Notes under the pieces: model-generated
Told to the model about the DNA's origin: nothing
Seen by the model: only the letters and a program-made list of their open reading frames with translations
Databases searched by the model: none
Made by a program: the position numbers and the translations under genes
Shown here: piece after piece, positions 54,829 through 63,307 of the stretch
How positions within the stretch are numbered: position 1 is the stretch's first letter
Layout: every line of letters begins with the position of its first letter
DNA from: Streptomyces fumigatiscleroticus
GTDB taxonomy: Bacteria > Actinomycetota > Actinomycetes > Streptomycetales > Streptomycetaceae
Assembly: GCF_014647975.1 (NCBI RefSeq)
Contig: NZ_BMQF01000003.1
Coordinates: 653,594 to 717,593 of the forward strand
Reading direction: 5' to 3'
Length of the DNA: 64,000 bases

Positions 54829-55575
54829 GTGACCGTGATCACCCAGGGCCGTACCCGCCGGGCCGTGCTGGCGAGCGCGGTGTGCGCACTGGTCCTGACG
54901 GGGACGGGGCTGACGGGGTGCGACGAGGATCCGGACGCGGGCACCAACGGGGTCGGCAAGCTGCCCGCCGACAAGATCCAGGCCCGGACCCGGACGGCCG
55001 CCGAGTCCGCCGCGGCGGTACGGCTGCACGGGACCGTGGCCGCCGGCGAGCGCACCTACACCCTCGACATGCGCCTGAAGTCCGGCGGCGGCACCGGGTC
55101 GGTCACCGCCGAGGGCACCACGTTCCGGCTGCTGCGCGTCGGCGAGCAGCTCTTCCTCAAGGCCGACGCGGAGTTCTGGGCTCATGGGGACGGCCGGGGC
55201 GACGAGGACACGGCGGCCGCCGAGAAGCTCGGCGGCAAGTACGTCAAGGTGCCGCAGGGCGACCCCGCGTACAAGAAGTTCAGCGGTTTCACGGACAAGG
55301 ACGTCCTCCTCGACGGTCTGCTGACCCTGCACGGCACGCTGGCGACGGACGGGTACCACGAGCAGGCAGGCGTCCGCACCATCCGGATCACCGGGGACGA
55401 GGGCTCGGGCGGCACGCTGGACGTCTCCCTGGAGGGCAGGCCCTATCCGCTGCGCCTGGTGCGCGCGGGCAGCGCGGGCACGCTCCGCTTCTCGGACTGG
55501 GGCAGGGACTTCGCCCTGAAGGAGCCGGCGAAGGACGAGACCCTGGACTACGGCAAGCAGCTGCCGGCGTCCTGA
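54829..55575 (+). CDS. Secreted lipoprotein, LppX/LprG-like
   Basis: The 248-residue protein has signal peptide and lipobox LTGC (Cys31), with an RR pair (RTRRAVLA) that could also use Tat. The rest is a beta-rich domain (VRLHGTVAAGERTYTLDMRLK), similar in style to lipid-carrier LppX/LprAFG proteins. The GTG at 54829 has AGAGAGGC about 8 bases upstream. Confidence 0.8.
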   Translation: MTVITQGRTRRAVLASAVCALVLTGTGLTGCDEDPDAGTNGVGKLPADKIQARTRTAAESAAAVRLHGTVAAGERTYTLDMRLKSGGGTGSVTAEGTTFRLLRVGEQLFLKADAEFWAHGDGRGDEDTAAAEKLGGKYVKVPQGDPAYKKFSGFTDKDVLLDGLLTLHGTLATDGYHEQAGVRTIRITGDEGSGGTLDVSLEGRPYPLRLVRAGSAGTLRFSDWGRDFALKEPAKDETLDYGKQLPAS

Positions 55576-55597
55576 GCCCCCGCCGGTCCCGCCGCCG

Positions 55598-56113
55598 CTA
55601 TCCCCGCCGCCGCTTTCTCTTCAGCAGCAGGCGCGGCAGGCCGGCCGGCACCGGCTCGCGGGTGGTCGCCGGTGTCGGCAGCGGTGCCCGGGCCAGAGAC
55701 CCGTCGGGCAGCGGGGCCGTCCCGCCCGTCGGCTCCAGGCGCAGCACCCGGCACTCACGCGCCCAGCGGGCGGTCATGGCCTCGCCGTCGGGGGCGTTGA
55801 GCCGTTTGCCCTTCAGTTCGGCGACCGCGGCCTCCCACGCGGGTGAGCCGGGCGTCAGCTCCACCACCTTCGCGCTCCAGGCGACCACGCGGCCCCCCTT
55901 GTCCTTGCTGCGGACGGTGACCTCGGCCGCGGCGCCGTCGGACAGCCCCGCCAGCGGCTGCTCGCCGGGTCCGTCGCCCACCACGCAGGCGGCGCCCTCG
56001 TGCCATACGTGCCACAGCGCGCGGGCCGGCCCGCCGGGTGACTCGACCCAGACGAGGCCGGACTTCTTCGTGGCCTCCTCGATCAGGGCCCGGTCGAGCA
56101 GCTCGCTTGTCAT
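55598..56113 (-). CDS. Putative FMN-binding split-barrel protein (pyridoxamine oxidase-like)
   Basis: The 171-residue protein has RALIEEATKKSGLVWVESP and ALWHVWHEGAACVV, features I associate with the pyridoxamine 5'-phosphate oxidase-like fold; no catalytic residues confirmed. C-terminal 35 residues are Pro/Arg-rich (LLLKRKRRRG). It lies 23 bases after corA on the same strand, so is likely co-transcribed with it. Confidence 0.7.
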   Translation of the reverse strand: MTSELLDRALIEEATKKSGLVWVESPGGPARALWHVWHEGAACVVGDGPGEQPLAGLSDGAAAEVTVRSKDKGGRVVAWSAKVVELTPGSPAWEAAVAELKGKRLNAPDGEAMTARWARECRVLRLEPTGGTAPLPDGSLARAPLPTPATTREPVPAGLPRLLLKRKRRRG

Positions 56114-56136
56114 GTGCCCAGCCTATCCACGTGTGC

Positions 56137-57252
56137 TCACAGCCAGCCGTTGCGCTTCAGGGTGCGGTGGATGCCCAGACAGATGGCCACCGTGACGCAG
56201 AGGACCACCGGGTAGCCGAACCTGGAGTGGGTCTCCGGCATGTAGTCGAAGTTCATCCCGTACACCCCGCACACCATCGTCGGCACGGCGATGATCGCCG
56301 CCCATGAGGTGATCTTCCGCATGTCCTCGTTCTGCGCGACGGAGGCCTGGGCGAGATTGGCCTGGAGGATGGAGTTGAGCAGCTCGTCGAAGGCGATGAC
56401 CTGCTCCTGCACCCGGGCGAGGTGGTCGGCGACGTCCCGGAAGTACTTCTGGATGTCCGGGTCGATCAGCCGCATCGGCCGCTCGCTCAGCAGCTGCATG
56501 GGGCGCAGCAGCGGCGACACCGCCCGCTTGAACTCCAGCACCTCGCGCTTGAGCTGGTAGATCCGGCCGGCGTCCGTGCCGCGCGGCGTGCCCTTGCGGC
56601 CCGGCGAGAACACCTCCGTCTCCACCTCGTCGATGTCGTCCTGCACCGCGTCGGCGACCGCGATGTAGCCGTCGACCACGTGGTCGGCGATGGCGTGCAG
56701 CACCGCCGAGGGGCCCTTGGCCAGCAGCTCGGGGTCCTCCTGGAGCCGGCGGCGCAGCCCGCGCAGCGAGCCCTGGCCGCCGTGCCGGACGGTGATGAAG
56801 AAGTCCCGGCCGGTGAAGCACATGACCTCGCCGGTCTGGACGACCTCGCTGTTGGCGGTGAGCCGGTCGTGGTCGACGTAGTGGATGGTCTTGAAGACCG
56901 TGAAGAGCGAGTCGTCGTAGCGCTCCAGCTTGGGCCGCTGGTGGGCCTGGACGGCGTCCTCCACGGCCAGCGGGTGCAGTCCGAACTCCCCGGCGATACC
57001 GGCGAATTCGGCCTCCGTCGGCTCGTGCAGGCCGATCCAGACGAATCCTCCGTCGCGGCGCACCCGGCGCATCGCCTCCTGCGGGGTCAGCGGGGTGTCG
57101 GTCTCGACCCGCCGGCCGTCCCGGTAGACGGCGCAGTCGACGACGGCGGAGGGTGTCGCGGGGTCACGGGTGGTGTCGTACGCGCCGCCGTCCTTGCGCA
57201 GCGACGGGCGGGAGGGACGGACCACGGCGCGCAGGTCGCGGATCATCGACAT
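56137..57252 (-). CDS. corA: CorA-type magnesium/cobalt transporter
   Basis: The 371-residue protein has a large cytoplasmic N-domain and two C-terminal helices; the GMN signature is in VCGVYGMNF. It forms a pentameric Mg2+ channel. ATG 57252 with AGGAG upstream; a longer frame to 57348 is unlikely. Rv1239c type. The neighbourhood of the MgtE-N/CBS gene suggests common magnesium homeostasis. Confidence 0.95.
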   Translation of the reverse strand: MSMIRDLRAVVRPSRPSLRKDGGAYDTTRDPATPSAVVDCAVYRDGRRVETDTPLTPQEAMRRVRRDGGFVWIGLHEPTEAEFAGIAGEFGLHPLAVEDAVQAHQRPKLERYDDSLFTVFKTIHYVDHDRLTANSEVVQTGEVMCFTGRDFFITVRHGGQGSLRGLRRRLQEDPELLAKGPSAVLHAIADHVVDGYIAVADAVQDDIDEVETEVFSPGRKGTPRGTDAGRIYQLKREVLEFKRAVSPLLRPMQLLSERPMRLIDPDIQKYFRDVADHLARVQEQVIAFDELLNSILQANLAQASVAQNEDMRKITSWAAIIAVPTMVCGVYGMNFDYMPETHSRFGYPVVLCVTVAICLGIHRTLKRNGWL

Positions 57253-57753
57253 GGCAGGCTCCTTCGCAACAGGCAGTGAAGGCCTCGGCGACGGGTGGAA
57301 CTGCCCGGAATGGGGACGTCCTGACTGCGGAATGTTTGGCACGTCCACAAAGCGGGGAGCACCGCACCGTTGCGGCGGCGAGCTTCGCTGCTGATCGAGC
57401 TACTGATGCAGATCAGACAGATCAGGCAAAACGAGAGAAGTGCTCTTCCGATGAAGACGCGAGTGCGGGAGGCGGCAGCCGGCCAGAACCAGAACAGCTA
57501 CATCAGCGGCCGGAAGAGCGGGTGGTACTGCACGGTCGACTTCGGTCCATGCCAGCCCCACCTCCTCCGGTCGGTCCCTCGTGAGGGACGATCCATACCC
57601 CTTTAGGGGTTCCCCGTAGGGGAGTTTTCATCGGCGTCGAGACTTGAGAGCGACGCTTCTGCGTGCTGCCCCGAACCACCGGGCAAGAGTATCAGCCGAC
57701 CGAAGTGTCAAGGCGCCGCTTTGCCCGGTACTGACGAGTTCTATGCTCGCGCC
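57253..57753. other. Long intergenic region with a cluster of hairpins
   Basis: 501 bases between divergent corA and the SUFU-like gene. It has a tandem CAGATCAG pair (about 57410-57427) and three adjacent inverted repeats: GTCCCTC/GAGGGAC at 57574-57589, ACCCC/GGGGT at 57597-57610 and CCCC/GGGG at 57612-57622. A metal-responsive leader or promoter elements are possible. No supported gene. Confidence 0.5.
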
Positions 57754-58338
57754 ATGGCAGATGTTCTTCCTCTGGTCGAGGCCCGGTTGCGCACCGCACT
57801 GGGCGAACCGGACGCACGCGCCGCCGTCACCTTTCTCGGCACGGACCGTATCGAGGTCCTGCGCTTCCACGAGGACGACATCGTCCGCTACGCCACGCTG
57901 GGGATGTCCGCGCAGCCCATGACGGATCCCACCGCGATGCTCGCCGACCCGGTCAAGGGCCCCCGCGCCGAGCTGGTCCTCTCCGTCCGGGCCGGTCTCG
58001 CCGACACGGACAAGGTGCTCCGCCCGCTGGCCGTGCTCGCCGCGTCTCCGCAGGTCGAGGGCGTGGTGGTGGCTCCGGGCGCCTCGCTGGACGTCGGCGG
58101 GCCGCTGTGGCCGGGCGCCCCCTTCAGCTCGGTGCTGGTCGCCGAACCCGGCGGTCTGGTGCAGGACGTGGAACTGGACGCGCCGCTGGACCCCGTACGG
58201 ATCCTGCCGCTGCTGCCGATGACGGCGAACGAGGCCGCCTTCAAGCGCGTGCACGGCGCCCAGGCCCTTCAGGAGCGCTGGCTCACCCACGGCACGGACC
58301 TGCGGGATCCCGCCCGCGGATCCGTGCCGCTGGAGTGA
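57754..58338 (+). CDS. SUFU-domain (suppressor of fused) protein
   Basis: The 194-residue protein begins MADVLPLVEARLRTALGEPD. It shows the SUFU-family feature ILPLLPMTANEAAFKRVHGA near the C-terminus. ATG 57754: TATGCT occurs 7 bases before the ATG, at the position of a -10 box for a transcript starting at the A of ATG. There is no ribosome-binding site, so it may be leaderless. Bacterial SUFU proteins are of unknown function, some linked to toxin immunity. Confidence 0.82.
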   Translation: MADVLPLVEARLRTALGEPDARAAVTFLGTDRIEVLRFHEDDIVRYATLGMSAQPMTDPTAMLADPVKGPRAELVLSVRAGLADTDKVLRPLAVLAASPQVEGVVVAPGASLDVGGPLWPGAPFSSVLVAEPGGLVQDVELDAPLDPVRILPLLPMTANEAAFKRVHGAQALQERWLTHGTDLRDPARGSVPLE

Positions 58339-58599
58339 CCGATCTCACCAACGCCCGTTGCGTGGAGGCCAGTTGGCGAAGACGGTGCCGACGAGCCGCC
58401 GAGCGCCTTCGGCGAGCCGAACCGCCGCTGGGTCCGCGGCGCCACGGGCACCGAGAACACGGCGAGCAGCACACCCCGGGCGAAGAAGACGTCGCCGGAC
58501 TCGCCGTTGCGACGAACAGGGCGTTGTCCAGGCCCTCGGCCCGCCCGGATGGGTGATCGTCCTTGACGTGACGGTGCGCGGGTAGGACCGTGGAGCCCT
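58339..58599 (+). other. Intergenic region, no supported feature
   Basis: 261 bases. Frames here translate to Arg-rich, low-quality sequence. One stretch reads SAFGEPNRRWVRGATG, which looks protein-like, but it has neither start nor ribosome-binding site. It could be a relic. Confidence 0.3.
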
Positions 58600-59241
58600 A
58601 TGAGGGGCGAACCCAGTTGCCCGAAGTGTGGTGGCCGGGTCAGGGCTCCCGGTCTCTTCGCCGATTCCTGGCAGTGCGACGTGCACGGCACCGTGCATCC
58701 GCTGCAACCCGTGATCCCGCCCAGCGTCGAGGCCCTCGGCGTCGTGGTGCACCGCACCCAGGTACCGGTGTGGATGCCCTGGCCGCTCCCGGTCGGCTGG
58801 CTGTTCACCGGCGTGGCCTGCGCCGGCGACGACCGCAGCGGCGGACGTGCCACGGCGGTGGCCTGCTCCGGACCCGGTCCGCTGGGCGGCATAGGGGAAC
58901 TGATCCTGGTGGCCGAGGAGCTCGGCGTCGGCCTCGGCGCGCGCTACGCGGGCATCGACGCCCCGGACCCCGGGCCGTACATGAACGTCGAGAAGCCGCC
59001 CCAGGCCAAGGTGCTCGCCGCCGGCCGCCCCACCCCGCTCTGGCTGGTCTCCGGCAGCCCGGACGACCGTGCCGTCTTCGCCGGTGAGGCGCTCGGCATG
59101 TGGCTGTGGGCCGTCGTGTGGCCCGAGCAGTCGGGACTGCTGATGTACGACGAACTGGTGCTGACCGATCTGCGGGACGCCGGCGCCGAGGTCGAGCTGG
59201 TCCCGTGCGGGGCGCTGTCGCCACGGCTGATCGAACCGTAG
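58600..59241 (+). CDS. Zinc-ribbon conserved protein (DUF6758-like)
   Basis: The 213-residue protein starts MRGEPSCPKCGGRVRAPG, with a putative zinc ribbon formed by CPKC and the later WQCDVHG. A central region carries VGWLFTGVACAGDDRSGG and the C-terminus PYMNVEKPPQAK then LWLVSGSPDDRAVF. No catalytic motif recognised. ATG 58600; GGAG 9 bases upstream. Confidence 0.85.
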   Translation: MRGEPSCPKCGGRVRAPGLFADSWQCDVHGTVHPLQPVIPPSVEALGVVVHRTQVPVWMPWPLPVGWLFTGVACAGDDRSGGRATAVACSGPGPLGGIGELILVAEELGVGLGARYAGIDAPDPGPYMNVEKPPQAKVLAAGRPTPLWLVSGSPDDRAVFAGEALGMWLWAVVWPEQSGLLMYDELVLTDLRDAGAEVELVPCGALSPRLIEP

Positions 59242-59368
59242 GCGCTCCGCCCCGGGCACAGTGGCCGCGTAGGGGGCGCACAGCCGGTGCGGGTGTGACA
59301 GAGGGGGCGGGAAATCCGGTTATCCTTGAACGTCCCCGTCCGTCCGTCACCGCTTGGAGTCCAGCGTC

Positions 59369-60226
59369 GTGCGCATCGATCTGCACACCCACTCCACCGC
59401 CTCCGACGGTACGGACACCCCGGCCGAGCTGGTCCGCAACGCCGCCGCGTCCGGTCTGGACGTCGTCGCCCTGACCGACCACGACACCACCCGGGGTCAC
59501 GCCGAGGCGATCGCCGCGCTGCCCGAGGGGCTCACGCTGGTCACCGGCGCCGAGCTGTCCTGCCGGGTCGACGGCGTCAGCATGCACATGCTGGCCTACC
59601 TCTTCGACCCCGAGGAGCCCGCGCTCCTCGCCGAGCGGGAACTGGTCCGGGACGACCGGGTGCCGCGGGCCAAGGGCATGGTCGCCAAGCTCAACGAGCT
59701 GGGTGTGCCGGTCACCTGGGAGCAGGTCTCCCGGATCGCCGGTGACGGCTCCGTCGGGCGCCCGCATGTCGCCTCCGCCCTCGTCGAGCTGGGCGTCGTG
59801 GAGACCGTGGGCGACGCCTTCACCCAGGAGTGGCTGGCCGACGGCGGCCGGGCCTTCGTGGAGAAGCACGAGACCGACCCCTTCGAGGCGATCCGGCTGA
59901 TCAAGGCCGCGGGCGGGGTCGCGGTGTTCGCGCACCCGGCGGCGGCCAAGCGCGGCCGTACGGTGCCCGAGTCCCGTATCGCGGAGATGGCCGAGGCCGG
60001 TCTGGACGGCGTCGAGGTGGACCACATGGACCACGACGAGGACGCGCGGGCGCGACTGCGCGGGCTCGCGAGGGAGCTCGGGCTCCTGGTCACCGGGTCC
60101 AGCGACTACCACGGCAGCCGGAAGACCTGTGTGCTCGGCGAGTACACGACCGACCCCGAGGTCTACGGGGAGATCACGCGGCGGGCGTTCGGGGCGTTCC
60201 CGGTGCCGGGCGCCGGCGGGGCCTGA
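59369..60226 (+). CDS. PHP-domain metallophosphoesterase (YciV/RNase AM-like)
   Basis: The 285-residue protein has the PHP metal motif RIDLHTHSTASDG, TDHDTTRGH, then RPHVASAL, FAHPAAAKR and a terminal GSSDYHGS. Family members hydrolyse nucleoside 3',5'-bisphosphates (pAp) or 5'-phosphoryl RNA. GTG at 59369 with TTGGAG upstream. Confidence 0.93.
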   Translation: MRIDLHTHSTASDGTDTPAELVRNAAASGLDVVALTDHDTTRGHAEAIAALPEGLTLVTGAELSCRVDGVSMHMLAYLFDPEEPALLAERELVRDDRVPRAKGMVAKLNELGVPVTWEQVSRIAGDGSVGRPHVASALVELGVVETVGDAFTQEWLADGGRAFVEKHETDPFEAIRLIKAAGGVAVFAHPAAAKRGRTVPESRIAEMAEAGLDGVEVDHMDHDEDARARLRGLARELGLLVTGSSDYHGSRKTCVLGEYTTDPEVYGEITRRAFGAFPVPGAGGA

Positions 60227-60286
60227 GGGGCGCGACGCCCCCGCTCACGTCAGTCCGTCACTCCGCTCGTCACTTCGCAAGGCACC

Positions 60287-60892
60287 ATGTTCGACGTCGC
60301 CGTCTTCGGCTCTCTCTTCCTGACCCTTTTCGTCATCATGGATCCCCCCGGGATCACCCCGATCTTCCTCGCCCTGACCGCCGGCCGGCCCGCCAAGGTG
60401 CAGAAGCGGATGGCCTTCCAGGCCGTCTGCGTGGCCGGCGGCGTGATCACCGTGTTCGGTGTGCTCGGCCACCGGATCCTGGACTATCTGCACGTCTCCG
60501 TGCCCGCGCTGATGATCTCGGGCGGGCTGCTGCTCCTGCTGATCGCGCTCGACCTGCTCACCGGCAAGACCGACGAGCCGAAGCAGACCAAGGACGTCAA
60601 TGTCGCGCTCGTACCGCTGGGCATGCCGCTGCTGGCCGGGCCGGGTGCGATCGTCTCGGTGATCCTCGCGGTGCAGAAGGCCGACAGCGTCTCCTCGCAG
60701 GTGTCGGTGTGGACGGCGATCCTCGCCATCCATGTCGTGCTGTGGCTGGTGATGCGGTACTCGCTGCTGATCATCCGGGTCATCAAGGACGGCGGCGTGG
60801 TCCTGGTGACGCGGCTCGCGGGCATGATGCTCTCCGCGATCGCCGTGCAGCAGATCATCAACGGCGTCACCCAGGTGATCCGCGGCGGCTGA
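60287..60892 (+). CDS. MarC family integral membrane protein
   Basis: The 201-residue protein has six membrane helices; MarC motif PPGITPIFLALT and PLGMPLLAGPGAI. Function unknown (despite the name it is not a proven drug pump). ATG 60287 with AAGGC upstream. It follows the PHP gene on the same strand, 60 bases later. Confidence 0.93.
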   Translation: MFDVAVFGSLFLTLFVIMDPPGITPIFLALTAGRPAKVQKRMAFQAVCVAGGVITVFGVLGHRILDYLHVSVPALMISGGLLLLLIALDLLTGKTDEPKQTKDVNVALVPLGMPLLAGPGAIVSVILAVQKADSVSSQVSVWTAILAIHVVLWLVMRYSLLIIRVIKDGGVVLVTRLAGMMLSAIAVQQIINGVTQVIRGG

Positions 60893-60975
60893 GCGGCGGC
60901 CCGCGGCGGCTGCCGCCGCCATCGCCCGGCGGCCGTACCGGCCCGTTGCGGTAGTGGTCCGTCGCGCGACGAGCA

Positions 60976-61012
60976 GAGCCCCCTACGGTCGTCCGACCAC
61001 CGTAGGGGGCTC
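60976..61012. terminator. Bidirectional terminator between marC-like and small gene
   Basis: A perfect 14-bp stem (GAGCCCCCTACGGT at 60976-60989 with 60999-61012) has a 9-base loop, between the MarC gene and the 50-residue minus-strand gene. Confidence 0.85.
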
Positions 61013-61038
61013 CGAGTGTTGAGGAGGGGCTCAGCCCG

Positions 61039-61191
61039 TTACGAGGCCGAGGTGTCGGCCGGGCGGATCCACAACCGCTGCCCGATGGCGGCGGCCTGCT
61101 GGACGATACGGTTGACGGAGGCGGCGTCCACAACGGTGGTGTCCACGGGCGTGCCGTCGACGTCGTCGAGGCGCATGATTTCGAAGCGCAT
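61039..61191 (-). CDS. 50-residue small protein, unknown function
   Basis: On the minus strand, ATG at 61191 runs 50 codons to TAA at 61039-61041. A strong AAGGGAG ribosome-binding site is 5 bases before the ATG. The product starts MRFEIMRLDDVDGTPVD and ends GQRLWIRPADTSAS, with no signal or membrane helix and no cysteine. Third positions are nearly all G/C. A terminator follows and an AT-rich promoter area precedes, so it is a complete transcription unit. Similar short proteins occur in other Streptomyces as I remember. Confidence 0.82.
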   Translation of the reverse strand: MRFEIMRLDDVDGTPVDTTVVDAASVNRIVQQAAAIGQRLWIRPADTSAS

Positions 61192-61308
61192 GGCTTCTCC
61201 CTTCGTCTGGTCATCCTCCTGAGGAGAACTACTGGTGGGTGGCCCTTGGGGCGGGCTTGCCCCCTGGTCCGTACGTATTCAACGGGCTGTGTGTTACAAA
61301 CATTCCCT

Positions 61309-61336
61309 ACGCTAAAGAAATTTTTCGAACGTCTAA
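61309..61336 (-). promoter_or_regulatory. Candidate promoter for the 50-residue gene
   Basis: On the minus strand TTAGAC (61331-61336) and TAGCGT (61309-61314) are spaced by 16 bases, about 120 bases upstream of the ATG at 61191. Weak agreement with the consensus; inspected only. Confidence 0.3.
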
Positions 61337-61351
61337 TTACCGACCGGTAAT
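61336..61351. promoter_or_regulatory. Palindrome in an AT-rich divergent region
   Basis: ATTACC-GACC-GGTAAT is a perfect 6-bp inverted repeat with 4-base centre, in the divergent region between the small gene and the NYN gene. TetR-type regulators bind such sites. No regulator gene is adjacent. Confidence 0.4.
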
Positions 61352-61407
61352 CGATTGCGGCGGGACTGACCGGGACCGGTTGTGTTCGCAGCGTGACCGC
61401 CGGGACA

Positions 61408-62313
61408 ATGGAGGCGATGAACGACGACCTCGCGGCCCTGAACGCCCGCCTCGACCGCACCAACGAACTGCTGCAACGGATGCTCGCCGAGGTGGCGAAG
61501 ACGCCGTCGACCCACGCGATCTTCGTCGACGCCGGTTATCTGTACGCGGCGGCGGGACGGCTGGTGGCCGGCACCGAGGACCGCCGGGCCTTCGACCTGG
61601 ACGCCGAGGGGCTGATCGAGGCGCTCATCGACCGGGCCCGCACGATCTTCGCGGACAGCCGGCTGCTGCGGGTCTACTGGTACGACGGCGCCCGGCGCCG
61701 CATCCACACCGCGGAGCAGCAGTCGATCGCCGAACTCCCGGACGTCAAGGTCCGGCTGGGCAATCTGAACGCCAACAACCAGCAGAAGGGCGTCGACTCC
61801 CTGATCAGGTCCGATCTGGAGTCGCTCGCCCGGCACCGCGCCATCAGCGACGCGGCCCTGCTCGGCGGCGACGAGGACCTGGTCTCGGCGGTGGAGGCCG
61901 CGCAGGGCTACGGCGCCCGCGTCCACCTGTGGGGCATCGAGGCCCCCGAGGGCCGCAACCAGGCGGAGCCCCTGCTCTGGGAGGTCGACAGCCAGCGCAC
62001 CTTCGACCTGGACTTCTTCAAGCCGTATGTCTCCCGGCGCACCGCCGCGGCGTACGAGATGGCCTCGGTGGCCCGGCCCACCCGCGAGGACGTCCGGTTC
62101 GTGGGCGCGCAGATCGCGGCGAAATGGCTGGCCGCGCGGGGCCGGGAGGCCCTGGTGGAGCTGTTGCCGGGCCACCCCTATCTGCCGGGCTCGGTCGACC
62201 AGGACCTGCTGGTGGAGGCGGAGAACCTGCTCCAGTACTCCCTGCGCGGCCAGGCCGATCTGCGCCGCTCGCTGCGGGACGGCTTCTGGGAGCACCTCCA
62301 GACGCAGTACTAG
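61408..62313 (+). CDS. NYN-domain (PIN-like) protein, putative RNase
   Basis: The 301-residue protein has a short coiled-coil lead (LNARLDRTNELLQRMLAEV), then an NYN domain with AIFVDAGYLY (first Asp), LRVYWYDG, KGVDSLIRSDL and GGDEDLVSAVEAA, the acidic residues expected of PIN-like nucleases. The start is uncertain among GTG 61393, ATG 61408 and ATG 61417. Its stop overlaps the stop of the convergent hydrolase gene by 4 bases. Confidence 0.9.
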   Translation: MEAMNDDLAALNARLDRTNELLQRMLAEVAKTPSTHAIFVDAGYLYAAAGRLVAGTEDRRAFDLDAEGLIEALIDRARTIFADSRLLRVYWYDGARRRIHTAEQQSIAELPDVKVRLGNLNANNQQKGVDSLIRSDLESLARHRAISDAALLGGDEDLVSAVEAAQGYGARVHLWGIEAPEGRNQAEPLLWEVDSQRTFDLDFFKPYVSRRTAAAYEMASVARPTREDVRFVGAQIAAKWLAARGREALVELLPGHPYLPGSVDQDLLVEAENLLQYSLRGQADLRRSLRDGFWEHLQTQY

Positions 62314-63185
62314 GCCGGGTGCCGGGCGTCGTCCCAGAAGTCGGCCAGGGCCCGGGCGGTGGGCAGCGGACGGTCGGCGTTGGGGGAGTGGTCGGCACCC
62401 TCGATCACGGTCCGGCGGGCGCCCAGCCGTACGGCCATGTCGTCCAGGAGCGGCACCGGCCAGGTGTCGTCGTGCGCGCCCGACAGGACGTGGAACGGCA
62501 GCGGAACGGCGGCGAGCTCCTCGACCCGGTCCTGCTCGGTGCACAACTGGCGGCCCGTGGCGAGGAGTTGGGCGGGCCGGGTGGCCAGCCAGCGGCGGCG
62601 CAGCTGCTCCTCGTTGCCGAGCCCGCCGACGGGGCCGCCGACCTCCTCGGGCGGGCCCATCGCCTGCATCGCCTCCCAGACCTCGGCCATGCTCATCACG
62701 GCGAGCGCGTCCCGCAGCAGCTTCACCCTCTCCTGCTGGGAGACCGAGATCTGCGCCGGGCCCGACGACATCACGGTCAGGGAGAGGAAGGGGGAGTGGT
62801 CGAGCAGGACGGCGGCCCGGGCGATCTGCCCGCCGAGCGAGTGCCCGAGCAGATGCACGGGAGTGCCGACGGCAGCCGCCTGCGCGAGCACGTCCCGCGC
62901 CAGCTCCGGCCGCGCGTAGGCCGACTCGTCGTCGGCGGGCCCGTCGGACTCGTACTGGCCCCGGCCGTCCACGGCCACGGTGCGGTATCCGCGCGCCCCG
63001 AGCGGCTCGTGCAGCAGCGTGAAGTCCTCCTTGCTGCCCGTGAACCCGGGCAGCATCAGCACGACGCCCCTGGGCTCGACACCGTGTGCCACGGGCGAAT
63101 CGACGACGGCGAACTCCCCGCGCTCGGTCCGCAGACGGTAGGCGCGCGCGTCGGCGGGCAGGGCGAATACGGCGTTCCGGCTCAC
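62310..63185 (-). CDS. Alpha/beta hydrolase
   Basis: The 291-residue protein has the nucleophile elbow LLGHSLGGQ, oxyanion region MLPGFTGSKEDF, an acid probably in GAHDDTWP and a histidine in GADHSPN. GTG 63185 has no ribosome-binding site, and GATACC lies about 9 bases upstream, so it may be leaderless. The substrate is unknown. Confidence 0.9.
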   Translation of the reverse strand: MSRNAVFALPADARAYRLRTERGEFAVVDSPVAHGVEPRGVVLMLPGFTGSKEDFTLLHEPLGARGYRTVAVDGRGQYESDGPADDESAYARPELARDVLAQAAAVGTPVHLLGHSLGGQIARAAVLLDHSPFLSLTVMSSGPAQISVSQQERVKLLRDALAVMSMAEVWEAMQAMGPPEEVGGPVGGLGNEEQLRRRWLATRPAQLLATGRQLCTEQDRVEELAAVPLPFHVLSGAHDDTWPVPLLDDMAVRLGARRTVIEGADHSPNADRPLPTARALADFWDDARHPA

Positions 63186-63259
63186 TCGGTGAGGGTATCG
63201 GGCGCCGGATGCGGGGCGGCTCGCGGAGGGCCGGTCGAGCGGGACGCGGGCGCACACGC

Positions 63260-63298
63260 CGACGGCCCGGTGCCACACGGGGTGGGACCGGGCCGTCG
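63260..63298 (-). terminator. Terminator after the RRTRK-tail gene
   Basis: A perfect 12-bp stem (CGACGGCCCGGT at 63260-63271 with 63287-63298) has a 15-base loop, 10 bases beyond the stop of the gene that ends at 63308. Confidence 0.8.
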
Positions 63299-63307
63299 GG
63301 TGCCGGA

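Noticed and set aside
57370..57606. 78-codon frame in the corA/SUFU gap
   Set aside because: No ribosome-binding site, codon use unlike neighbours, and inverted repeats cross its end.
58339..58599. Protein-like fragment (SAFGEPNRRWVRG)
   Set aside because: Too short, no start and no family I can name; listed only as a gap.
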